From: Vombatus ursinus
Taxonomy: Eukaryota > Chordata > Mammalia > Diprotodontia > Vombatidae
Direction: 5' to 3'
Length of the DNA stretch: 64,000 nt
Assembly (NCBI RefSeq): GCF_900497805.2
Contig: NW_020954550.1
Coordinates: 32,965,479-33,029,478 of the forward strand
This document shows, one piece after another, positions 21,436 to 32,200 of this stretch. Under the pieces are notes generated by a model that was not told the origin of the DNA, searched no databases, and was given only the letters and a program-made list of their open reading frames with translations. A program made the translations under genes and the position numbers. Every line of letters begins with the position of its first letter. The stretch's first letter is position 1.

Positions 21436-22080
21436 CCCAATCAGAGATTAGAGATCAATTGCTGAAAGAGCCCTCAAAGATAATCTAATCCATTGCTGTC
21501 CAGATGAGCAATTTAGGTTCTACTAGAGACTTTTTGCCATCTTGGCATTGAGCCTTAACTCCTGGCCATCTGACCAGCTCTGCATCCATCCAATTGTATC
21601 ATTTAGGTCACAGATCTGCATCTTATCCACAAGAAGATTATGAGATACTTTATGAAAAGCTTTGCTCAAATCTATAGTTAGATTTCTCTCATCTACCAGA
21701 TGATAGCCTTGTCAAAAAGTGAAATAAGGTGTGTCTGGAATAATCTGATCTTGACAAAGCCGTGCTGGCTTTTTGTGACCATCACATGCATTTATTCCTA
21801 GATGTTCACAAACATCCCTTCCATATTTTTTTCCTAGAATTTTCCCAGGAATTAGTCAAATGCACTGATCTATATTTTACAGGCTCTGTTGTCTTCCCCC
21901 TTTTGCAAATCAGGACATTTGTCCTTCTCTAATCCTTTCATACCACTCCTGTTTCTACAATCTTTCAAATATCATTGACTGTCTCAGAAATGACATCTTC
22001 TGGTTCTTTTTTTGTATCTAAAGATGTGGTCCAGTTGAGCCAAGTGGCTTGAGTTCATCAAAGGCAACAAGGTACTTTCT

Positions 22081-22240
22081 GAGGTTTTTTTTGGGGGGGA
22101 GAGGGGCTAGGCAATGGGGTTAAGTGACTTGCCCAGAGTCACATAGCTAGAAAGTGTTATGTGTCTGAGACCAGATTTGAAATCAGGTCCTCCTGAATCC
22201 AGAGCCTATGCTCTATCCACTGCACCACCTAGCTGCCCCC
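22081..22240 (-). mobile_element. short tRNA-head CORE-SINE with exact target duplication
   Basis: Reverse strand: 'ggggttaagtgacttgccca', 'gtcacatagctagaaagtgt', 'tcaggtcctcctgaatccag' and 'actgcaccacctagctgccc'. It lacks the RTE tail and ends in a T run (A tail). AAGGTACTTTCT occurs directly on both sides (22069-22080 and 22241-22252), an intact 12-bp target-site duplication inside L3/CR1. Confidence 0.92.
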
Positions 22241-22537
22241 AAGGTACTTTCTTACAATATCTCTTTACTAACCTTTAGTATTAACTTTCTCAGACATTTT
22301 TGTTCTATCATTTCTAAAAGTCATTCTCCTTGGTAAAGAAAATAGAAACAAAAATTGAATAGCTCTGCCTTTTGCTTGTTGTCTGTTATCATTGTCCGAA
22401 AGACTACAAACAAACTTCCTAGACTTTCTTTAATCTCGTTCCCCCAAATAGCTTTAAAATATTTCTTTTTTACCCTTAGCTTCCCTTGTTAGCTTCAGCT
22501 CATTACAAACTTTAGCACTCTTGACACTATTTTTGCA

Positions 22538-22640
22538 AGGGAGAGAGAGAGAGAGAAAGAGAAAGAGAAAGAGAAAGAGAAAAGCAGTGTGAGAGAAAGA
22601 GAGGCAGAGACAAAGATTACTCCAGGTGATGTGTGTGTGT

Positions 22641-22680
<40 letters not shown>
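22538..22680. repeat. (GA)n and (TG)n microsatellites
   Basis: GAGAGA/GAAAGA units at 22540-22582 and (TG)n at about 22629-22679, followed by a short (TA)n. Confidence 0.92.
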
Positions 22681-22682
22681 TA

Positions 22683-22830
22683 TATATATAAAATTGAAGT
22701 CCCCTATCACTACCTCATCAGGTCTCTGTGTTATGTTTGTGATGTATTTCCTAAACTTATTTATTTTTCTTTCTTTCCATGTGGCTTATATGACAAAATC
22801 AAGGTAAATTAGGGATCTTAGGAATTCTAA
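22683..22830 (-). mobile_element. L3/CR1 endonuclease-region fragment
   Basis: 'attgaagtcccctatcacta' and 'gtttgtgatgtatttcctaa' parallel 56595-56650 in the second L3/CR1 copy. Probably continues the copy ending at 22540. Confidence 0.55.
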
Positions 22831-23224
22831 CTGTTAATTCCTATGGTCTTTTCTTAGTCTTTTCCTTCTTTGACCTCTCCGTAGATTTGACACTCTTATT
22901 GACACTGTTTCTCCCGGACACTTTCTCTTCCCTTGGCCTTTTTGCTCTGGGTTATCCTTCCTTCTCCATATTCTTGGATGGACCATCAACTGCCTCCCAC
23001 CCTTTAGCAAGGGTGTCTCCCAAAGCTCTATCCTGGGCCTTTTCCTCTCTTTACTGTCCTTCCTTTGGTGTTCTCAGCCACTCTTATGAAATCAGATGAC
23101 TTCTAGATGTAGAGATCTCCAATCTAGAGGTCACCTCTGACCTCTCCTCTGAATTCCAGTCCTACTTTGTCAACTGCCTACTGAATATCTATTGGATTTC
23201 CTTTAAATAGCTCAAACTCAAGAA

Positions 23225-23385
23225 GTAATAATAGCAAATAATAACATTTACACAGTACTTTAAAATTTGCTTTACATGAGTTATTTGATTCTCACAACAA
23301 CTATGTGAAGTAGGTACAATTGTTATCTCCATTTTACAGATGAGGCTAAGAGGTTAAGTGATTTATACAGTATTGAAACTGATTA
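23225..23385 (-). mobile_element. MIR/Ther1 SINE nested in L2
   Basis: 'taataacatttacacagtac', 'gattctcacaacaactatgt', 'ctccattttacagatgaggc'. Confidence 0.8.
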
Positions 23386-24044
23386 AGTTGTTTTTTCTCC
23401 ACCCCCACTCCCCAGATCTAACTCATCCCTTCTCCAACTTAAAAAAAAAATAATCTGTTGAAAATACCACCATTTTCTCAGTCAACCAGGTTTATGAGCT
23501 CAGTCTTTGACTTCCCTTTCTTCACCCTCTCCATCCTTATATCTGATCAGCTACATTGGCTTATTAAATCTATCGCCATGTCTCCTTTTATATCTATTCC
23601 TTTCTCTTTATCCACAAGGTGACCACCCTAGTTCAGGCCTGTCACCTCTTGCCTAAATTGTCATAAGAGATTCCTAATTAATGTCCTTACTTCTAGTATT
23701 TATTCTCCAATCTATCTTCTACATAGTTATGAAAATAATCTTCCTAAGGCATATGTTAGAGCAGGACTCTCCCTTGTTCTTCAAATAATTTACTGGTTTT
23801 TTACTGCTTCTAAGATAAAATACAAATTCCGTGGTCTGGCATTTAAAGCTCTCTGAGGCCTGGCCCACATTTATCTTAGGCCTCACTCTAGGCTATTCCA
23901 CTTTAGGTAATCTTGTTGTTTGTCCTTCCTTCTGGAAGAAGACCATGACATTAAGAAGGAGATCCATTAAACTGGCCTACTGGCTTACCTCTTCTACCTC
24001 TCTCCACTTGCCTGGTGCCTGAAAAAACCATTCCCTACTGGTAG

Positions 24045-24350
24045 TGGGTTGGGCAACGTGCTGCACGTGGAGTCAGGAAAACCTAGATTCAAAACTCAGA
24101 TTACTAGCTCTGCGATCTGGAGCAAGTCACTTAACTTTTCTTGACCTAAGTTCCTTGTCTTTAAAATGAGAGGGTTGGACTAGAATTCAGGGGTGGGGAA
24201 CCTGCAGCCTCGAGGCCACATGTGGCCCTCTAGGGCCTCAAGTGCAGACCTTTGACTAAATCCAAACTTTACAGAACAAGCCCCCTTAATAAACTCACCC
24301 CTAGACTAGATGGTCTTTAAAGCTCTAAAATCTAAATTTTCCCAGAACAC
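24045..24350 (+). mobile_element. CORE-SINE, Ther2/MIR3 type, split by a hAT fragment
   Basis: 'gggcaacgtgctgcacgtgg', 'agcaagtcacttaacttttc', 'tgagagggttggactagaat', then the hAT insert, then 'gactagatggtctttaaagc' finishing the L3-type tail. Confidence 0.75.
24190..24306. mobile_element. hAT-like MITE fragment (family B)
   Basis: Begins 'caggggtggggaacctgcag' and ends 'actcacccct', giving inverted ends CAGGGGTG/CACCCCT. The host SINE sequence 'gactaga' is present on both sides, consistent with the 8-bp duplication typical of hAT elements. Same family as 43657-43885, but with an internal deletion. Confidence 0.7.
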
Positions 24351-24374
24351 TTATCTTCCTCTAAAGTTTCAATC

Positions 24375-24795
24375 CAGTACCTTTGTTGTTGTTTGTGCTT
24401 CCTTTCAAAGAGGACCAATGACATCATGGGGTGATGTCTTGACTTGCTTGTGAATTGGATTTAAGTGAGGCAGAGTTACATAAAGTCATCAGCCTCATTC
24501 TCTCTTCTAGTCACCAAAGTCCAAGGGTAAAACAAAAGTCAGTGCTGCAGTGGATGACCTTGGAATCTTCTATGTCTGACCAGTCTCTAAGCTCTCCACA
24601 GAGCCTGCCTTCATGGCGATTGGACCAAATTGCTCTCATCTGACCATTCCACCCAGGGAAGTCTTTGCATGCTTGGGCTAGACATCCCCCTAACTCACCA
24701 ATGGGTTTGAGGCCTGTGGGTTACCCTCAATCAGCTAAGATGGTTTTACCAAGGTGTAACTGCTGTGCAAGCTACAGCTCCTTAGAACCACATCT
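24375..24795 (-). mobile_element. RTE-like repeat, nested in L2
   Basis: Starts 'ttgttgttgtttgtgcttcc', 'tttcaaagaggaccaatgac', 'atcatggggtgatgtcttga' and 'gtgaattggatttaagtgag', the same 3' end as 40381-40932 in opposite orientation. The CAA-rich terminus resembles RTE/BovB elements. The family assignment is inference. Confidence 0.6.
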
Positions 24796-24990
24796 AAAGT
24801 ACCACCTCTTTCCTGAAAACTGTTGATCCTACCAGTTTTACCTCATTAAATCACCTTGTATCATACTTATCTCTATACATACTGGATTCCATCTTGAAAG
24901 CAGGTGCTGATTCATTTTTGTCTTTGTATCTCCAGTAGCTAACTTAATGGCTTACACTTATGAGGCACTTAATAAATGTTTACTGTTTCA

Positions 24991-25764
24991 GTGTGAATCT
25001 ATTTTCTAACTACAAATAAGGCTTAATATTTTTTCCCTATTAAAAAGGAGAGTCTTCCTTAGAGAGTATGTCTATTAAATCTCAGCTGGAGTGTTGCCAA
25101 AGGACTGGGTACAGTGAAGAAGGTCTGGCAACTGAGGCATTGGAAAAGTAATTTTCTTACGGTGTCATTCCTTCCCCCCTTTCCCTTTCTCGCCCCTGCC
25201 ACAATGGAAGATTTAGCTTTCTCTCTGAAGCACCATCATTGGGACAGAAGTACCTAGGAAACAGACTGTGAGTTAATGTGAGACAAGGTACTAGAGTTTT
25301 GTTAATTCTAGCAATTGTGTCCTGATTGTGTACAATTTCAGCAAAGGAAGGACACTGATCAAAGGCAACTGTGACCCAAGTGTCTGATGCCCCATTCATG
25401 AAACCACCACATATCTCTCAAATAAAGAATTCTCAATCAGGCCTCAAAGCAAATCAGAGCCAAGTGTGACCAGTACACATTTAGGGTAGAATTAATTCTG
25501 TAACAGTCATAAAATTAATAACTACTGACCAATACTATCTCCCTCTTTATGTATAGCATTCAAATAAGATGCAGACATCTGTAGTCACTAAATTAAAGTC
25601 TGATTGAATGTGTTTCTCCAAGAATTAAACACAAATTAGCATTCCCTAATAATTAGTTCAAGTAACTTTAAATAATAATTTTTCTATCCTAAAGCATCAT
25701 CTCTTCAGAAATCTTTCCTTGCATGTTACCCAAAGAATGCCTACCAGAAGCATTAACCAGCTTA

Positions 25765-25768
<4 letters not shown>
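24991..25768. other. repeat-poor stretch
   Basis: No repeat recognised. 25480-25680 is AT-rich with several TAAT cores and looks like conserved noncoding DNA by composition only. Confidence 0.3.
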
Positions 25769-25814
<46 letters not shown>

Positions 25815-25824
25815 NNNNNNNNNN

Positions 25825-25872
<48 letters not shown>
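25769..25872. repeat. (CA)n microsatellite with assembly gap
   Basis: Uninterrupted CA units either side of ten Ns (25815-25824), so the true length is unknown. Confidence 0.97.
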
Positions 25873-26164
25873 AGTTAGTTATGAGTGCATTTGTTATTTT
25901 CTGGCTACAGCTGAGATTACAATTTCATAAGTTTCATTTAGATTGCTAACAAAGGAATTTTGCAGAATTGCCTTAAAATTCCAGAAAATATTTATTATTT
26001 TTTCATCAGCTACCAAAATCACTTAGAAATCCGCAAGTCCCGTTGATCAACTAATGTTGTCATTCGCTGGTTGAATATACAGGAGGAAAAAAGTCACATT
26101 TGGTATAAATCTTTCTTCTGAACAATTGTTTCTTGCTTTCTTTTATTCTCATCTTCCCCACATA
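25873..26164. other. no recognised feature
   Basis: AT-rich unique-looking sequence. Confidence 0.35.
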
Positions 26165-26480
26165 CCAGAGAATTATAGAAGTTTAGAACTGGAAAGGACC
26201 CCATCATGGTTCAGTGAAAGGCAACTGGACCTGGGTTCAGATCCTAATTTACTAGCTGTATGACTATAAAGGCATAAAAAATATAGAAAACTATTATTAT
26301 ATATTACATTATAAAATTATATTATGTATTATATTATAAAACTATAAAAAGTTACTATAAAATCCATTTTACAGATGAGGAATGTGAGGCCCAGAAAAGT
26401 TAATTAAGTGCCTTGCCCATAGTTATACAGCAGTCACTTAACCCTGTATGCTTTCCAATCTACCAAGCCATCTCTATTGT
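26165..26480 (-). mobile_element. MIR3-type SINE, split
   Basis: 'aattatagaagtttagaact' / 'ggaaaggaccccatcatgg' and, after an interruption, 'ccattttacagatgaggaat' and 'gtgccttgcccatagttata'. The interruption (about 26206-26355) holds a plus-strand MIR scrap ('acctgggttcagatcctaat') and a TATTA-rich run. Confidence 0.65.
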
Positions 26481-26689
26481 ACTATTCTCCTCTGTCATCC
26501 AGAAATAGAAACTGTGAAGAGAATTATGATTTTCATATTAATCAACATTATATGTGTAATAAATATACTAATAATTTAGATTTTTCTGAATTGCCTCTTC
26601 TGACTTGTGAGTCAGAAGCTTACAATGCAGCTTGAAATGATCAATCAAACCCTTGACAACGCTCTCACAATCACTGCATTCTGGTGCTT

Positions 26690-27080
26690 GTGTACCCTAA
26701 GTGAAGTGTATCAAAGATTATAGAACCTGTTCCCATCACAGAACTCTGGTCCTGTGACCCCCCCCAAGTAACAACTCCCAAGCACCTGAAACAATACCGT
26801 TCCCACAGGACTCCAGAACACCTGTATTGTGGACTCATGGGCTTGTGGGAAACCACTCGGGCCCTGGAAACAACTGTTTGTAATCCACCTTTCCCCCTCC
26901 TTTCCCATTTGTGATTTATGCATGTAATCTCTGACTTCATTACAGTAAGATGGAATTCTGATCAGGAGAGTTCCGAATTTGCAAATCTGTTCCTTCTGAT
27001 GAAACTAACTAATTAAACCTTTGCCTGATTACTGGCACTTTGTCTCTGGCCTGCTCTGTTTGGTCATTCCCAGGTTAGAA
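26690..27080. other. possible solo LTR fossil
   Basis: A repeat-free block ending in an LTR-like 3' arrangement ('aattaaacctttgcctgatt' followed by a T/G-rich stretch). No retroviral coding sequence is seen nearby. Weak, offered as a candidate only. Confidence 0.2.
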
Positions 27081-27119
27081 ACTGGCTCAGTAAATTTCTA
27101 TTAACAAAGCTAATATTCT

Positions 27120-27305
27120 TCATATACACACTAAGAGGTAGGTGCTATTATTAGACCCATTTTACAGATAAGAAACCTGAGGCAGAGAGAGTTTAAGTGA
27201 TTTGACCAGAGTCACACTGCTATTAAGTACCTGAGGCTGGATTTGAATGAAGGTCTTCTTGACTTGAGATCTAGGGCTCTTTCCACTATGCCACCTAACT
27301 GTCAA
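27120..27305 (-). mobile_element. CORE-SINE, Ther1/MIR type
   Basis: 'gaggtaggtgctattattag', 'cccattttacagataagaaa', 'tgatttgaccagagtcacac', head complement 'actatgccacctaactgtc'. Confidence 0.8.
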
Positions 27306-27711
27306 CATGGAAAACTGTAGTCAGGTCTACTCATCTCATTTTTTGTCATGTTCCTCTAGAAACACCCAGAGACACTGATTAAAAACCCAATTTACTAACA
27401 GATACTTCCTTGATTTGTTGCCACTACAAAATGAGCACTAGGTACCAGTCACAATGGCATATAAAATGAGAATCTGGTCTGCATGCTCCGTGGGGTTGGT
27501 ATTATGATTAGGCAGAATTGATGGTGGCAACCTGTGTGTTTTGGGACATTGGTAGGCCTTTCTGCCCAACGATACCTCTTCCCCCACTTTCTACCACTCT
27601 GGCCTGAAATTCCACCAGTAGAAACACATTCCTTTTAATTTGCATAGGACTTCAAGTTTTCTAGGGTCTCCTGAAAATGCAAGCATCAGTCAGAAAGGAT
27701 GACCGCTCTTA
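27306..27711. other. no recognised feature
   Basis: Unique-looking sequence. Confidence 0.35.
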
Positions 27712-27950
27712 AGCGAGGGTTTCTTAACCTGCCTCCACATAGTGCAACCAAGGAGTATGAGAATAGATTTCAGGCGGTCCACAAAATGAGGTGGGAAAAA
27801 AACTACATCTTTATTTTCACTAACCTTCCACTGAAATTTAACAGTTCCTTCAATTATTTAAAAATTTCTCTGAGAAAGGGTCTAAAGATTTCATTAGACT
27901 GCCAAAAGGGGTACATGACACAAAAAAGTAAAGAACTCTTGCTTTAAATA
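27712..27950 (+). mobile_element. hAT-like nonautonomous DNA transposon (family A, longer variant)
   Basis: Starts 'ggtttcttaacctgcctcca' and ends 'gacacaaaaaagtaaagaac'. Internal 'tctttattttcactaacctt', 'ccttcaattatttaaaaatt' and 'ttagactgccaaaaggggta'. Nearly complete, with degenerate inverted ends. Confidence 0.65.
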
Positions 27951-28351
27951 ATTATCAGTTAACATCTTAAACTGAGTAATAGCTCAGAGGAGCAGGACGT
28001 TCTGAAAAATAAAGCGAGCAGGTGCTAACACAGCAGAGGCTGAATTGGACTGCAGGGGCCATCTCATGAAAGGCATCTGGGAGATTTGGCACTGCCTTCA
28101 CCAGGCATGTCCTAGAGCCAGCTCCAGCAAATTTTCAGTGTGAGCCCTTAGACTTTTGGGGGATTCTAGGAACATAGTGAGGTAGTGCTTAGGTACTTTG
28201 AGGATGAGGAACTTCTTGGCCTTGTGATGGCTCATCGCTCAAAGGACCTGTGATATGACAATATGATACAAAACACACTAAGTAGTCTCTTGGTATCCCC
28301 TTACCTTGTGATAGTGGGGCATTGGTGGGGTTCAGGGGGAGGGTGCTGTAT
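27951..28351. other. no recognised feature
   Basis: Unique-looking sequence. Confidence 0.35.
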
Positions 28352-28757
28352 CAGTTTAGCATATAGAAATATCTCAGAGATAGTACAGGTTTGGTTCTAG
28401 ACCGCTGTAATAAAGCGAATATCACAATAAAGCCAGTTACATGGTTTTTTTTGTTTGTTTGTCAGTGCATGTAAAAGTTGTATTTACACTATAGTGTAGT
28501 GTATTAAGTGTGCAATTGTATTATGTCTAAAAAATACCTTCATTAAAAATATTTTACTGCTAAAAAATGCTAACCATCTTCTGAGACTTCAATAAGTCAT
28601 AATCTTTGTGCTGGTAGAAGGTCTTCTCTCAATGTTGATGATTGTTGACTGATCAGGGTGGCAAGTGCTGAAGGGTGCGGGGGGGGGCGGGCTGTGGTGA
28701 TTTCTTAAAATAAGACAACAATAAAGTTTGCCACATTGATTGACTGTTTCTTAGCTT
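28352..28757 (-). mobile_element. Tigger1-like (pogo/Tc1-mariner) DNA transposon, 3' part
   Basis: Closely follows the Tigger1 3' end read in reverse: 'atatctcagagatagtacag', 'ggttctagaccgctgtaata', 'aagcgaatatcacaataaag', 'tctaaaaaatacc', 'taaaaaatgctaaccatctt', 'gttgactgatcagggtggca' and 'aaataagacaacaataaagt'. About 400 bases. The transposase body and the other end are absent. Marsupial Tigger1-type families are, I believe, already described. Confidence 0.9.
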
Positions 28758-29254
28758 TAAATAATTTGTCTCTGGGACACAGGAGTGGAGATTTTGTGAG
28801 CCCAAAGAGTGTGAGGAAAGGGAGCCTACCACCCTTTCATTAGAGGTCAACCTTCTCAGGACTGAGCATGGTCAGACTATGTCCATGGATCCAGAGCCTC
28901 TAGAGAAAGGAGTGAGTACCATGCCCTAGCCCTTGTCCCCAGAAGCAATTCCTCAATATTAGACTAAGAATGAAAAACAAATTTTACCTGCTGGCCAGCT
29001 TTGCCCTGTGTTCACCCTAGTGCTCAGCAGGTACACATTTCTCCTCCCACCAAACAAATATAGTATTAATTTCAACCATTTTATCCTAAAAAAGAGACTT
29101 CCAATCATCATGGTACACATTCATGGGAAACCAAGAGAGGGCCTGTATACACTTTAGGGGACTTTTCACTTCTTTGGCCCACCCAGAAAACCTATAAATC
29201 TCACTATATGGTACCACCCAGTGCATTGTCACCAACAATTTATTCCCAGTTTGA
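28758..29254. other. no recognised feature
   Basis: Unique-looking sequence. Confidence 0.35.
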
Positions 29255-29320
29255 CTATGTCCCAAGGAATTTAACCTCCCTGAACCTCATTTTTTTCATT
29301 TGTAAAATGGAAAAGTTTAA
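29255..29320 (+). mobile_element. MIR-type SINE scrap
   Basis: 'cctgaacctcatttttttca' then 'tttgtaaaatggaaaagttt'. Confidence 0.5.
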
Positions 29321-29515
29321 TCTTTTTGTGTATTCGGCCCCTTTGGCTGTCTGGTGAAGACTATGGCCCAGACCCCTTCTCAGAATAATGTTTTTAGATG
29401 CATAAAATATAATCCACAGGATTACAAAGGAAACCAATTATAGTGATATCAGTTATCAAAATTACAAAAAAGAAAACCAGGTTCATGGACTCCAGATTCA
29501 GAACCCTTGAATCTG
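29321..29515 (-). mobile_element. hAT-like nonautonomous DNA transposon (family A)
   Basis: 'cctttggctgtctggtgaag', 'ccttctcagaataatgtttt', 'caaaggaaaccaattatagt', 'agttatcaaaattacaaaaa', 'ggttcatggactccagattc'. Best-preserved short-form copy, inserted in the MIR tail. Confidence 0.6.
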
Positions 29516-29577
29516 TAAGTTCTAAGAAGATACTTCCTCCTGATCCTTTGTAGAATTGGGACAGGTTTATTTGTGTG

Positions 29578-29795
29578 GAGCATAGAATATCAGATTTTTT
29601 TTTTTTTGATATACAGAATGGTTTTGCTGAACTTTTTTTTTCTATTGTTATTTTTTTTCTTTTTTAAAAACTTTGTTATAAAGGATAACTCTCTGGAATT
29701 GGGGAAAGGGAGAGATATGGGGGGAATATTAAGTGATATAAGAACAAAAGATATCAACAAAAACCTATTTTTAAAAATAACTGAGGAGTAAAGAA
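29578..29795 (+). mobile_element. L1 3' UTR fragment (second 3'-end type)
   Basis: 'ggttttgctgaacttttttt', 'aaggataactctctggaatt' and 'aagaacaaaagatatcaaca'. The last block recurs at 44029-44052 in an L1 with ORF2 attached. Confidence 0.55.
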
Positions 29796-30789
29796 CACAC
29801 ATCTCAAGGAAGTCTTGGTCATCAATACTATATTGAGACGCAGAGGTCCAAAGGCCTGACATACGCCTTTCCTTGGTCTTCCAGGCACTGTATGTCCTGC
29901 AAAATACCACACCCCATCATTCTGAAGTTTGACAGAACACTCAACTTTTCTCATAAAGTAGGTCTCAAATCCCCAAGTCCCTCTGGCGGTTCTAAGTAAT
30001 TCAAATGATCAAAAACTGGCTCCCACCATAACCACGGCAGAAAAGACAAGAAGGAGAAGCCAAGCCCTCCCAAGCATTATGACATGCTGGGAGAATGGAG
30101 GGATGGGGAGAAATAAACTTTCCTTACTGCACCGAGAAGGAAACCAGCCACTGATGCCTCCAAAGAAGAAATTAATTTTGCATAAAGCCTCCTTACAGAC
30201 ATAGAGAAAGGGTAGTTCTCATGGTTCAAGGTGATTTCTAGAAAGCTGTCAAAAAGAATGAAGAATCAGTCAACGTTCCTTTAAAGGGATGACCCCACTA
30301 CAGACCTTTGAGTTAGCTGCAGGATGATAGTCTAAAGACCTAGACTCTCACCATTTGACATTTAAGTGATAATAAAAAATTGGCATAGTAGGGGATCATC
30401 ACTGCAACTCTGTATAGTTCTCTAGCCTGTAGCTCAACGGTTTGGGTTTCAGAATTGGCCTTAAGCCAAAAAAAAAAAAAAGAGAGAAAGAACTGGCCTT
30501 AGAACATGTAAAAAATAAAGGATAATTTGTCTCTAGCCCTCCTCCCAGATTTTTGTATCTCCTCACTCTTTCTTCTCTAGGTATACAGGGTCCTCATGAA
30601 GCTCTCAGTTACCCAGTATTCATTTCTGTCCTTTCTCTGTCTCTTCTGGCAATTGCACTAAAGCCTGGACTACCACTCTTTTTTCCAAGCAGGTTCAGCC
30701 TTATGAGAGGCACCATGTAGCTGTGTGATATGATTTGAAGGCCGTCCCTTTATTAAAATGATTAAGGGTAGTTATTGCCCAATCTATCC
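29796..30789. other. no recognised repeat; short duplicated motif around an A run
   Basis: About 1 kb of unique-looking sequence. At 30450-30499 'gaattggccttaagcc', an A run and 'gaactggccttagaac' form an imperfect direct repeat. Confidence 0.3.
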
Positions 30790-30900
30790 CATTCCCCAGG
30801 AAAATATAAGTTCCTTAAGGGCAGATATTTGTTTTTGTATCTTCAAGAATGAGCACAATGACTAGCCTAATAAATTGTTGAATTGAATTACTGAATTGAA
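30790..30900 (+). mobile_element. L2 3' end
   Basis: 'tataagttccttaagggcag', 'tttgtttttgtatcttcaag' and then 'aataaattgttgaattgaat'. Confidence 0.75.
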
Positions 30901-31219
30901 TCTGGAGAATCAAAGTGGGGTTCTGGTCTAATTCTAGTACAGAGTAAGATAAGTCTAAAGGCAGACTCAGGCCAAGTGATTTCCTGTAGATGTAGGAGAA
31001 CACCTTATTCATTCACAATGTCCTAAATATCATTAAAACCTTTTCCAGACTTTTGGATGGTACATAATACAGTGAATCATTAGAACCTAAACCAAGCTTT
31101 CCCATGTAGGTCTGCCATAGCTGACAACTAACTGACATTCGACTCCTGCGAGAAAGTTACTTGTTACTGACAGGTTGGGTGATGGTCTTAGGGATATAGT
31201 CAAATGTAATTGACCCCAT

Positions 31220-31540
31220 TAGACTTAGAGCAGTATTTTCCAAGCTAATTTGGTCTGGAACTCTTCTGAGGTTTAAAATATATTGATAGAACCTACAAAT
31301 GAAAGTCTGGAAGCCTGAGGCTATTGCATACCCTGGGGATAAAAAAGGACTAGATATTTTGGAGCAAAGTAGAGAAAAATTAAACTTATTTCCATACCCA
31401 CTTATATCTGAATGGCACAAATAAGAAGTATTTTTATGGATACGTAGTTTTCTATTTTATGTTTAGAGGAAGAAATAGTACTAGTATTAACATTTTCTTG
31501 AGGCATGGAACACCAAAATATAGTTTGGGAATGTTCTAGA
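31220..31540. mobile_element. possible hAT-like DNA transposon
   Basis: The ends look inverted: 'attttccaagctaatttggt' on the left and 'ccaaaatatagtttgggaat' on the right. No family recognised. Confidence 0.3.
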
Positions 31541-31799
31541 AGAATGTACTGTTTAGGATGACAAATGCCCTTCTAGGAGGAAAGTTCAGTCTTGTGCAAT
31601 TATCCAGAAACTTCAGCCTGCATAAACAATTTGGATAGCTTAAGTAGCTCCCTTCCACCCTACAAACATCTCTTTCCAACCCCTGTCCCAACCAGCAAAT
31701 GAAATTAGAAAAACCTGGCAGGGAGGGGGAATCTTGAGTATCTGTCTCCTCATTCATAGCATTTGAGGCTAAGCTATTTGAATAATCACCTTAACACTC

Positions 31800-32200
31800 A
31801 GCTCTTTTGATTAATTCGTTAAATAAGATTACTGAGTGACTACCATGTACACAGCACTGTGATAGATATTGTTGATCGGAGGATGTATAAGGCACAAGCT
31901 CTTCCCTCTTAGAGCTTAGAGTCTAGATAAGGCATCTACACACCAAATGCTTTAGGAACACCTCAAGGAAGCATATGACTAAGTGTTCTATAAGTGACAC
32001 TGGCCATGGGTATTCAGGGAGTTCAGGGGGGAGAGAGAGATCCTGATGTCTGGGTTAATCTGGGAAGACCTCATGGAAGAGGAAGAAATTAAATTAAACT
32101 TCAAAGAGTGGATAGTAGATGTGAAAGGGAAGGTTAATCTGCTCAGGGGTAACAGCATGAATAAAGACTTAGAATGATGAAGCAGAGGATCAAGCAACAG
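31800..32200 (-). mobile_element. old L2 LINE 3' region
   Basis: 'gtgactaccatgtacacagc', 'ccctcttagagcttagagtc' and 'ctcatggaagaggaagaaat' resemble the older mammal-wide L2 subfamilies rather than the main copies here. May run on to about 32400. Confidence 0.5.

Larger units (their letters stand above)
19670..22540 (-). mobile_element. L3/CR1 LINE, interrupted copy
   Basis: Pieces at 19670-20221, 20436-20651, 20701-20883, 21520-22080 and 22253-22540. Diagnostic CR1-clade blocks in reverse are 'agctatcatgtcccccctaa', 'gaggtctgatgagggcagaa', 'gcccaagatcgcattagctt' and 'gacaaagccgtgctggcttt'. The minus translation of 20543-20887 reads FIDDLDKGKDSILIK and MKTFNRDKWNILQVGIKNQLY, matching CR1/L3 RT consensus (FINDLDEG, KFADDTKL, MKFNRDKCKVLHLG) with the FADD motif lost. 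Insertions: unidentified 20222-20435, an L2 tail scrap, a long L2 (20884-21435) and a SINE (22081-22240). Confidence 0.85.
22860..24990 (+). mobile_element. L2 LINE with nested insertions
   Basis: Sense-strand L2 from the RT block (LIDTVSPGHFLF..., QSSILGLFLSLL) through 'tcaactgcctactgaatatc', 'ccctagttcaggcctgtcac', 'aaatacaaattccgtggtct', 'tggcatttaaagctctctga' and the 3' end 'gaggcacttaataaatgttt' (about 24960). Interrupted by a MIR (23225-23385), an RTE-like scrap (23909-23955), a Ther2 SINE that itself holds a hAT fragment (24045-24350) and an RTE-like element (24375-24795). Confidence 0.82.

Noticed and set aside
22887-23099. 70-codon plus ORF, considered as a possible exon
   Set aside because: It is the L2 reverse-transcriptase region (DTV..., QSSILGLFLSLL-type text), not host coding sequence.
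25689-25949. ORFs spanning the CA repeat and N gap
   Set aside because: Alternating CV or HT translation of a dinucleotide repeat with unknown bases.
26690-27080. Retroviral insertion with coding remnants
   Set aside because: Only an LTR-like 3' arrangement is visible. No gag, pol or env sequence could be recognised, so only a weak solo-LTR note is kept.
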